A stretch of 5,528 bases of DNA from Hyphomicrobiaceae bacterium UBA2767 (lineage in GTDB: Bacteria > Pseudomonadota > Alphaproteobacteria > Rhizobiales > Methyloligellaceae): the NCBI GenBank assembly GCA_002352635.1, contig DEIT01000144.1, positions 4,349 to 9,876 on the forward strand. The letters are read 5' to 3'. Numbering within the stretch: the stretch's first letter is position 1; every line of letters begins with the position of its first letter. The position numbers were made by a program, and so were the translations under genes. The notes beneath the pieces are model-generated. The model searched no databases. It saw only the letters and a program-made list of their open reading frames with translations, and was not told where the DNA came from. Shown here in pieces: positions 1-4,614 of the stretch.

Positions 1-396
1 ACACGTGAGGACGTCGCGGAAGTGTCTGACGGCATTGCGCCGGAACATCTCACCGTGATGGCGGACGACCTTGATTGGTGGCTCAGCCGCCTCAGCTGCT
101 ACGGATCGCTGTTTCTGGGAGAAGAGACGACAGTGGCGTTTGGCGATAAGGCGTCGGGGACCAATCATGTACTCCCGACATCGGGCGCGGCACGCTACAC
201 AGGCGGTCTCTCAGTTCATAAATACATGAAGATCGTGACCTGGCAGCGCGCCACGCGTGTTGGTGCGCGCCCTGTCGCGGAGGCCACTGCCCGCATCTCT
301 CGCCTGGAAGGCATGGAAGGTCACGCAAAGACGGCAGATGTTCGGCTTGCCAAATGGTTCCCGGAAGAAAGGTTCGACCTGACGGCCGTCGAATGA
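1..396 (+). CDS. hpsN: Sulfopropanediol 3-dehydrogenase (HpsN-like, HisD fold), C-terminal part
   Basis: The frame is open from the first base, so this is the last 131 residues of a protein of roughly 430 (family knowledge). It belongs to the histidinol-dehydrogenase fold, zinc- and NAD-dependent enzymes that oxidise an alcohol to an acid in two steps. Visible landmarks match HisD: the catalytic Glu-His pair in APEHL (nt 43-48), the zinc-ligand Asp in GDKASG (nt 145-147), the active-site His of NHVLPT (nt 166-168) and the C-terminal zinc-ligand His of LEGMEGH (nt 322-324). Wording such as DDLDWWL, LSCYGSLFLGEETTVAFGDKASG and VTWQRATR is what I recall for HpsN (DHPS to sulfolactate) rather than true HisD. 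The downstream genes are two dehydrogenases, not his genes, which agrees. Its stop overlaps the next start (ATGA). Substrate is inferred; a HisD paralogue acting on another polyol remains possible. Confidence 0.85.
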   Translation, partial: TREDVAEVSDGIAPEHLTVMADDLDWWLSRLSCYGSLFLGEETTVAFGDKASGTNHVLPTSGAARYTGGLSVHKYMKIVTWQRATRVGARPVAEATARISRLEGMEGHAKTADVRLAKWFPEERFDLTAVE

Positions 397-1154
397 CCGA
401 ACGTTTCTCACTAGAGGGCCGTGTCGCCTGCGTCACCGGTGCGAGTAGCGGCATCGGCCGTTTTCTGGCAACGACGTTTGCACAGTCGGGCGCGGCCGTT
501 GTCGGCGTGGCCCGTCGCAAGACAGAGCTTGCGGCCTGGGCTCAGGATGCTTCCCGGGACGGAGCCCGTGCTGATTTCGTGGAAGCTGACCTAAGTGATC
601 CCGCGACTGTAGAGACCGTTGCGATAGAGGCTGCGAAACCCTTCGGTCCTCCTGATATCCTGTTGAATGCAGCGGGCATAAATCCGCGCCAGCATGCCGA
701 CGATGTAACCATTGAAACCTGGCGTCACACCCTCGACCTCAATCTGAGTGTTCCCTTTTTCCTCGCGCAGAAGCTGGTGCCGGCCATGGCCACACGCAGT
801 TGGGGCCGGGTCATAAATATCGCGTCGTTGCAGTCGCAACGGGCATTCGCCAACGGCCTGGCCTATGGCGCCTCTAAGGGTGGTATCATGCAACTGACCA
901 GGGCTATGGCAGAAGCCTGGTCGAGCCGCGGCATCGGGTGCAATGCTCTTGCACCGGGATTCTTTCCGACCGAGCTCACCGGCCCGGTTTTCTCCGACGG
1001 TGAGCTATCTGCCCAAATGGCCGGACAAACCTGCATTGGGCGCAACGGACTTATGGAAGATCTGGTCGGACCGGCAATATTTCTAGCGTCTCCGGCCTCC
1101 GACTATGTCACCGGTCAGGTCCTGTGCGTCGACGGCGGGTTCACCGCCAAGTGA
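393..1154 (+). CDS. Short-chain dehydrogenase/reductase (SDR), probable partner of HpsN
   Basis: A complete classical SDR of 253 residues, the usual family length. Cofactor loop TGASSGIG is at residues 15-22, NAAG at 92-95, and the catalytic tetrad is Asn117, Ser145, Tyr158 and Lys162 (YGASK). The C terminus ends in the typical VDGGF. Arg41-Arg42 follow the second beta strand, hinting at NADP(H) preference, though this is weak evidence. The start at 393 is chosen because its ATG overlaps the upstream stop (ATGA), giving translational coupling, and because the protein then opens with the usual FSLEGRVACVTGA; the frame itself stays open further upstream. In DHPS operons two extra dehydrogenases (HpsO, HpsP) are reported to act at C2 and interconvert the enantiomers; this gene would fill one of those roles, but I cannot tell which. 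A generic sugar or polyol SDR is the alternative. Confidence 0.9.
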   Translation: MTERFSLEGRVACVTGASSGIGRFLATTFAQSGAAVVGVARRKTELAAWAQDASRDGARADFVEADLSDPATVETVAIEAAKPFGPPDILLNAAGINPRQHADDVTIETWRHTLDLNLSVPFFLAQKLVPAMATRSWGRVINIASLQSQRAFANGLAYGASKGGIMQLTRAMAEAWSSRGIGCNALAPGFFPTELTGPVFSDGELSAQMAGQTCIGRNGLMEDLVGPAIFLASPASDYVTGQVLCVDGGFTAK

Positions 1155-1161
1155 GTTTGCA

Positions 1162-2157
1162 ATGAAAGCACTCGTCTATACGGGGCCGGAACAGGTGCGC
1201 TTTACCGACGTTCCGGATCCAATACCGGAAGAGGGAGAGGCACTTCTCAAGGTGGATGCCGTCGGAATCTGTGGCTCCGACATGCACGCCTTTCTCGGCC
1301 ATGACGATCGCCGTCCCGCACCGCTCATCCTTGGTCATGAGGTGGCGGGAACGATTGCGGAAGGCCTGGGGGCGGGAGACCGTGTCGTCGTCAATCCATT
1401 GGTCACTTGCGGTGATTGCGACCATTGCCGGGAGGGCCATACCAATCTCTGCCCAAGCCGAGAGATCATTTCCATGCCACCCCGCGAAGGTGGATTTGCC
1501 GGATTGTTGCGCATGCCGCGGAAAAATCTGCACACGATTCCGGTGGACTTTCCCGCCGAAAAGGCCGCGCTGACAGAACCGATCGCGTGTGGCTTGCATG
1601 CCATCAAGCTCGCAGAAAAGGCCTGCCGCAAACCACTTGCCTCGTGCCGGGCGGTTGTCCTGGGTGGAGGGGCGATTGGTTTGGGAGCGGCCCTCGTACT
1701 GGTGGCCAATGGAATCAGGGAAGTATTTATTGCCGAGACAAATGCTGCCCGACACGCTTCCTTACGCAAGGCCGGTTCATTTTCGATCTTTAACCCGATT
1801 GAATATGACGGGCCGGCACCTGGCTCGGTTGAAATTGTCGTTGACGCGTTTGGCGGTGCGGTAACTCGCAAAGCAGCCAGCGCTCTTGTGTCCCCAGGCG
1901 GCGTCATCGTCCATATCGGACTTGCCGAGGCCGAGGGTGGGTTGGACATCCGGCGCATGACCTTGCAGGAAATTACCTTTATCGGAACTTACACCTATAC
2001 CGCGGACGATTTTGGCGAGACGCTGGCGGCCATGATTGAGGGAAAGCTCGGATCGCTGGACTGGGCCGAAGCCCGCCCTCTGCAGGAGGGGCAGCAGGCC
2101 TTTATTGATGTTCTTGAAGGACGTGCAGCAGCACCAAAACTCATCCTTCGACCCTAA
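1162..2157 (+). CDS. Zinc-dependent medium-chain alcohol dehydrogenase
   Basis: A complete 331-residue MDR/Zn-ADH. The catalytic zinc site is shown by Cys37 (GICGSD), His59-Glu60 (GHE) and Glu139 (TEP). The structural zinc lobe has Cys83, Cys86, Cys89 and Cys97 in the standard C-x2-C-x2-C-x7-C spacing. The Rossmann motif GGGAIG is at 168-173. The N terminus MKALVYTGPEQV is the usual family beginning, so ATG at 1162 is preferred to an upstream start inside the SDR gene. It lies 7 nt after the SDR stop and is surely cotranscribed; the sequence AAGTGAG just ahead is a weak ribosome-binding site. Relatives include sorbitol, threonine and galactitol dehydrogenases. In this operon it probably works on the secondary hydroxyl of the HpsN substrate, as an HpsO/HpsP-type enzyme. 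That role is inference; the enzyme class is clear. Confidence 0.92.
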   Translation: MKALVYTGPEQVRFTDVPDPIPEEGEALLKVDAVGICGSDMHAFLGHDDRRPAPLILGHEVAGTIAEGLGAGDRVVVNPLVTCGDCDHCREGHTNLCPSREIISMPPREGGFAGLLRMPRKNLHTIPVDFPAEKAALTEPIACGLHAIKLAEKACRKPLASCRAVVLGGGAIGLGAALVLVANGIREVFIAETNAARHASLRKAGSFSIFNPIEYDGPAPGSVEIVVDAFGGAVTRKAASALVSPGGVIVHIGLAEAEGGLDIRRMTLQEITFIGTYTYTADDFGETLAAMIEGKLGSLDWAEARPLQEGQQAFIDVLEGRAAAPKLILRP

Positions 2158-2387
2158 AGGGACCACATCGTTTCTGCTCACTGTTTGGCTTGGCGACCGT
2201 CGTCTGCTTGAGCCAAATCAATGCGGAAACCTTCCGACTGCAGCAATTGTTCTTCCGCAAAACTGGCTTGGTTTCGGCGGCATGCGGCCGGATCTTGTGA
2301 TCAGGTTCGGTTATGCGCCGCTGTTGCCGATGTCGATGCGCCGGCCTGTGAAAGACGTGATTGTATGATGCATATGCGGTGCTGTCG
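2158..2387. other. Intergenic region without a convincing gene
   Basis: About 230 nt between the alcohol dehydrogenase and the flavodoxin. The open frames here have no good start, no ribosome-binding site and no recognisable product. The one structural element is an inverted repeat at 2184-2217. I see no tRNA and no consensus promoter that I would trust. Confidence 0.5.
2184..2217. repeat. Inverted repeat after the dehydrogenase operon, possible terminator stem
   Basis: TTTGGCT (2184-2190) and AGCCAAA (2211-2217) are perfect 7-bp arms around a 20-nt loop, 26 nt after the alcohol dehydrogenase stop. The position suits transcript-end processing or termination of the operon. No T-run follows (TCAATGCGG), so it is not a standard intrinsic terminator. 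Confidence 0.3.
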
Positions 2388-2804
2388 GTGAAAACGCTGA
2401 TCGTCTATTATTCGCGAACGGGTACGACCAGGAAGCTTGCACAAGCGTTGGCCGACGCATTCGGCGCGGACATATCGGAAATCCGGTGTGATCGGTATGG
2501 ACCGGGACCCTTCCGCTATCTTCGCGCTGGTTACGACAGCGTCAAAGCCAATCTGCCGCCAATCGACATGCCGCAAACGCGATTTCTCGATTATGATCTC
2601 GTTCTGATTGGTGGGCCCATCTGGACTAGCTATCCGGCACTCCCTATTCGAGCTCTTCTTGCGGGGAAGCCTGAATTGCCGGAGCGCGTGGGGCTGTTTT
2701 TGACCTATGGCGGTCACTCGTCTCCCGATAAAGCCATCGCGGAAGTTGCAGCCGACGTTGCCCTGACCCGACCGCTCTATCTTCCGCTAACGTCCGGTGG
2801 ATAG
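2388..2804 (+). CDS. Flavodoxin-fold protein, probably shortened at the C terminus
   Basis: A 138-residue protein opening with KTLIVYYSRTGTTRKLA, the first beta strand and FMN phosphate-binding loop of flavodoxins (Ser9, Thr11, Gly12, Thr14). The second FMN loop is probably around LVLIGGPIWTSYP (71-83), with Trp79 a likely isoalloxazine contact, and the third around TYGGH (106-110). No Fe-S or other domain is present, so it would be a soluble electron carrier or small flavoprotein. The GTG at 2388 is chosen because family members begin exactly there; the frame also offers GTG 2379 and TTG 2361, and none has a good Shine-Dalgarno. After the GGH loop the chain ends quickly with PLTSGG, without the usual closing helix, and its end overlaps a convergent gene by 28 nt. 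It may be a decaying or 3'-truncated gene. Redox partner unknown. Confidence 0.72.
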   Translation: MKTLIVYYSRTGTTRKLAQALADAFGADISEIRCDRYGPGPFRYLRAGYDSVKANLPPIDMPQTRFLDYDLVLIGGPIWTSYPALPIRALLAGKPELPERVGLFLTYGGHSSPDKAIAEVAADVALTRPLYLPLTSGG

Positions 2805-3256
2805 TCGCGGGCATCGAGGCACTCGGTCCCATCCCAGTATCTGTATTCACCGCAGTTTGCCGGGCGCGCATATACCCAACCAGCCGGCAGCGAGCCATAA
2901 GCCGGCGCTCCGGTATAAATCTGCGCGTTGGGCGCAATCACAACGGTTGTTGGAGCCGCGGTGGAAACGGAAACCGGAGGTCGAGGCGGCGCGCCGTAGT
3001 GAGGTGCGTTGTAGCGAGGCGCGGGGTAAGGCGGTGTAGCGTAGGGCGAGGCGGCGTAGGGGACCCTCTCATCGTCATATCTTGGAGCCGCAGGGGGAGC
3101 GGAAATCGGAGGTTGCGGAGGCGCGTTATAGACGGGCGGGTAATATCCTCCTCTGTCATAGCCATACCGTCCGGAGTATGGGTCCGCCGACACGCCTGCT
3201 GCACCAAACAGGGTCAATACCGAAACCAGAACTGCACACTGCGATACACGACACAT
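2777..3256 (-). CDS. Small secreted Pro/Tyr-rich hypothetical protein
   Basis: A 159-residue protein. The N terminus MCRVSQCAVLVSVLTLFGAAGVSA is a clear Sec signal peptide with probable cleavage after VSA (about residue 24). The mature part is low complexity, rich in Pro, Tyr and Ala (runs such as PPYPAPRYNAPHYGAPPRPP), and closes with a more ordered segment, ANCGEYRYWDGTECLDARDYPP, whose two cysteines could form a disulfide. Similar short tails (YW-G--C-DAR) occur, as I recall, in uncharacterised exported proteins of Hyphomicrobiales; function is unknown. ATG 3256 is chosen over one 19 codons upstream because it starts the signal peptide directly and has AGGGAGAG 4 nt ahead. The Pro-rich core contains an in-frame duplication. 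Its end overlaps the convergent flavodoxin. An envelope or cell-surface role is only a guess. Confidence 0.75.
   Translation of the reverse strand: MCRVSQCAVLVSVLTLFGAAGVSADPYSGRYGYDRGGYYPPVYNAPPQPPISAPPAAPRYDDERVPYAASPYATPPYPAPRYNAPHYGAPPRPPVSVSTAAPTTVVIAPNAQIYTGAPAYGSLPAGWVYARPANCGEYRYWDGTECLDARDYPPDVSGR
2951..2993. repeat. Internal direct repeat, copy 1 (partner 3083-3125)
   Basis: This 43-nt segment matches 3083-3125 at 35 of 43 positions by my count, starting with TGGAGCCGC in both. The copies are 132 nt apart, a multiple of three, so they keep the frame of the minus-strand secreted protein. They encode the related peptides APPRPPVSVSTAAP and APPQPPISAPPAAP. Confidence 0.7.
3083..3125. 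repeat. Internal direct repeat, copy 2 (partner 2951-2993)
   Basis: Second copy of the diverged 43-nt duplication inside the secreted Pro-rich protein gene. It encodes the APPQPPISAPPAAP version and lies nearer the N terminus of the protein. Confidence 0.7.
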
Positions 3257-3260
3257 AACG

Positions 3261-3268
3261 CTCTCCCT
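3261..3268 (-). promoter_or_regulatory. Ribosome-binding site of the secreted Pro-rich protein
   Basis: On the minus strand AGGGAGAG precedes the ATG at 3256 by four bases (CGTT). It decides the start, since the upstream ATG at 3313 has nothing comparable. Confidence 0.7.
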
Positions 3269-3280
3269 GACTAAAAAAAC

Positions 3281-3286
3281 ATCATA
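3281..3286 (-). promoter_or_regulatory. Candidate extended -10 promoter element
   Basis: The minus strand reads TGCTATGAT, an extended -10 (TGn plus TATGAT), about 25 nt ahead of the secreted-protein start. No convincing -35 is present, which an extended -10 can tolerate. It would give this gene its own promoter, separate from the hydrolase gene upstream on the same strand. Confidence 0.4.
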
Positions 3287-3366
3287 GCACGGCTCATGAG
3301 GGACATCGTCCATTTTCGGGCGCTCGCGGAAAAATATGATCGACGCCCGCAGAGCGGCCAGGTTGA

Positions 3367-4374
3367 TTAAGCTGGCTGGCTTTCCAGAGAAAGCACCTGT
3401 GTTGCAGGACCATCAGCCTCAAAGCCTTGTGCGACCAAGCGCCCCTCCGCGGCGTCTGCCACCATCGCCAGACGCGTGAGATCATTCCTGACCGGGGGCT
3501 GTAACCACGAGAAGTCGTCATCAAGCCGACGGTCGTGGCCTCCCATCATCTGGCGGCGGCGGTGGTTATTGTCGCCGCGTACGTGCCCGCGCCAGTCTGG
3601 GTTTTGCCAGTCGTTTGCGGCACTTGCGGGACCTTCGACGACGTGAGCCTCATTTTCCTTTCGTTCGATCACGCAGGCTTCGTCCGGCCTCACACCACTA
3701 AGCGTATAGATGGCCCCGACGCAAAGTGGTGCGTGCGTCAGAAGCTCCTTTGCCTCCTGATAGGATTCGGCGGTCTCGAACACGCGCCTCAAGAGATGTT
3801 CCGGCGAGGGGTCGGCATTCCGCCAGAGTCGCGCGCGGTTGACAGCCCAATCAAATGGCAGGAACCCCGTCGGTGTATCCATTGGTGCCTGATTGATTGC
3901 GGCCGCAAATCGTCCGGGCGCCATGGCTTGCAACACGCCTGTATACCCCGGCCATGTCAGCGTGACCCAGGGACCGGTGGCTCCCTTAACACGTGCTGCG
4001 ATAATGTGACGCCCAAGTCCAGGTGTCTGCCAGTCCAGCACGCGCATAAGGCGTGCTGTACGCCGGTCTGGGCTCTGGCCGGCACTGGTGCTGCAGCTCC
4101 ATTCATAGTTTGTGTTGAAATAATATGTGCCAGGTCGCCCGATTACCGCCGCGATGCCGTCCAGCTCGCCCAGATGCGGATTTTGTGAGCGCTCAAGCCA
4201 CCGCCGCGAGATCGCATCGCCGATCTTCAGCGCCACAGTGGGATAGTCGGCGGCAGCTTCATCCAGCAGCGTGTGCGTTTGGCCAGTTGCAAGTTGCACC
4301 GCCTCGAGCGGCCAGGCCTGGCCGACGTCTAGCACCGTAATTTTCGGCAGTTGGGATCCCGGTGTTCTTAGCAT
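3367..4374 (-). CDS. Putative cysteine Ntn-hydrolase (C45 / acid-ceramidase-like family)
   Basis: A 335-residue protein with no signal peptide or membrane segment, so probably cytoplasmic. The segment NYEWSCSTSAG has Cys94 as likely nucleophile, followed by RVLDW (Asp114), the pattern of linear-amide C-N hydrolases (penicillin acyltransferase/C45, NAAA, acid ceramidase). WPGYTGVLQAMAPGRFAAAINQAP (141-164, with Asn161) and SAANDWQ (Asn254) match later conserved blocks of that fold. In characterised relatives the nucleophilic Cys is exposed by self-cleavage; here about 93 residues precede it, which is compatible. The reaction would be hydrolysis or transfer of an amide-linked acyl group; substrate unknown. 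ATG 4374 is chosen because the longer frame to 4593 runs through the nirS promoter and palindromes; GGAG lies only 3 nt ahead, so a start a little downstream (GTG 4335) cannot be excluded. Divergent from nirS. Family call is from memory of motifs. Confidence 0.7.
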   Translation of the reverse strand: MLRTPGSQLPKITVLDVGQAWPLEAVQLATGQTHTLLDEAAADYPTVALKIGDAISRRWLERSQNPHLGELDGIAAVIGRPGTYYFNTNYEWSCSTSAGQSPDRRTARLMRVLDWQTPGLGRHIIAARVKGATGPWVTLTWPGYTGVLQAMAPGRFAAAINQAPMDTPTGFLPFDWAVNRARLWRNADPSPEHLLRRVFETAESYQEAKELLTHAPLCVGAIYTLSGVRPDEACVIERKENEAHVVEGPASAANDWQNPDWRGHVRGDNNHRRRQMMGGHDRRLDDDFSWLQPPVRNDLTRLAMVADAAEGRLVAQGFEADGPATQVLSLESQPA

Positions 4375-4408
4375 CTTCTCCGCTGACGCAAGGGTCTGCA
4401 CAGCTAAC

Positions 4409-4432
4409 TGTAATTGTATATGTACAATTACA
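4409..4432. promoter_or_regulatory. Perfect 10-4-10 dyad, candidate operator of the hydrolase gene
   Basis: TGTAATTGTA (4409-4418) and TACAATTACA (4423-4432) are perfect reverse complements around TATG. The AT-rich dyad sits 34 nt ahead of the hydrolase start, where it would cover a possible -10 (TACAAT on the minus strand, 4413-4418). The core loosely resembles GntR/HutC-type operators (GTATA-TAC), but the regulator is unknown. Confidence 0.55.
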
Positions 4433-4438
4433 CGCGGT

Positions 4439-4452
4439 ATTTGCGCGCAAAT
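4439..4452. promoter_or_regulatory. 14-bp perfect palindrome with a half-copy downstream
   Basis: ATTTGCGCGCAAAT is fully self-complementary. A related TTTGCGCAGCAA starts at 4460, exactly 20 bp after TTTGCGCGCAA at 4440, which puts both on the same helix face. This looks like a pair of protein-binding sites of unknown identity between the divergent genes. Confidence 0.4.
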
Positions 4453-4512
4453 CGTGGCGTTTGCGCAGCAATGCAGAATGAAATGGCTTAATTGGTCGCC
4501 AAAGTCGAGGTC

Positions 4513-4526
4513 CCGATTTATATCGG
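4513..4526. promoter_or_regulatory. 5-4-5 dyad next to the FNR box
   Basis: CCGAT-TTAT-ATCGG has the same 5-4-5 geometry as the FNR box that follows, centred 18 bp upstream of it. It lacks the TTG/CAA ends needed by FNR-family proteins, so it is either a different operator or chance. Confidence 0.25.
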
Positions 4527-4529
4527 CGG

Positions 4530-4545
4530 TTTGATACCGATCAAA
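4530..4545. promoter_or_regulatory. FNR/Dnr/Nnr-type binding box of nirS
   Basis: TTTGATACCGATCAAA contains TTGAT-N4-ATCAA, a perfect match to the FNR-family consensus, with one extra symmetric base pair on each side. It is centred about 77 nt before the nirS start codon. If it acts as a class II site at -41.5, transcription would begin near 4579. Low-oxygen and/or nitric-oxide control of nirS by such regulators is well established. Being symmetric, it could also influence the divergent hydrolase. Confidence 0.85.
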
Positions 4546-4563
4546 GACGGTTCCCGCTGCGCA

Positions 4564-4586
4564 TGACAGCTGTTGGTCTGCTGTCA
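4564..4586. repeat. 7-9-7 inverted repeat in the nirS promoter/leader
   Basis: TGACAGC (4564-4570) and GCTGTCA (4580-4586) are perfect arms around a 9-nt spacer. They straddle the transcription start predicted from the FNR box and lie 28 nt before the nirS start. The element could be an operator for a second regulator; only part would be in the mRNA. Confidence 0.45.
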
Positions 4587-4600
4587 GACGCAATCCATAA

Positions 4601-4607
4601 GGGAGGG
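4601..4607 (+). promoter_or_regulatory. Strong ribosome-binding site that fixes the TTG start of nirS
   Basis: GGGAGGG lies 7 nt before TTG at 4615. No ATG or GTG is correctly placed after it in the nirS frame, so it identifies the unusual start codon. Confidence 0.8.
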
Positions 4608-4614
4608 TCGTATT

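Noticed and set aside
1335..1958. Long minus-strand open frame (207 codons) opposite the alcohol dehydrogenase
   Set aside because: It is antisense to a well-conserved Zn-ADH and its translation has no recognisable motif; a GC-rich shadow frame.
2036..2368. Plus-strand open frame spanning the end of the alcohol dehydrogenase and the intergenic region
   Set aside because: It overlaps 122 nt of a solid gene in another frame, with no good start site and no familiar sequence.
3257..3313. Upstream ATG extending the secreted Pro-rich protein by 19 residues
   Set aside because: It would put a charged, acidic segment before the signal peptide and has no ribosome-binding site; the inner ATG has one.
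3317..3349. CGGGCG / CGCCCG inverted repeat between the hydrolase and the secreted-protein gene
   Set aside because: Only six-base arms with a 21-nt loop and no T-run at the right end; too weak to call a terminator.
4375..4593. Open N-terminal extension of the minus-strand hydrolase frame up to 4593
   Set aside because: The extension has no family-like sequence, overlaps the FNR box and several palindromes, and has no ribosome-binding site at its far start.
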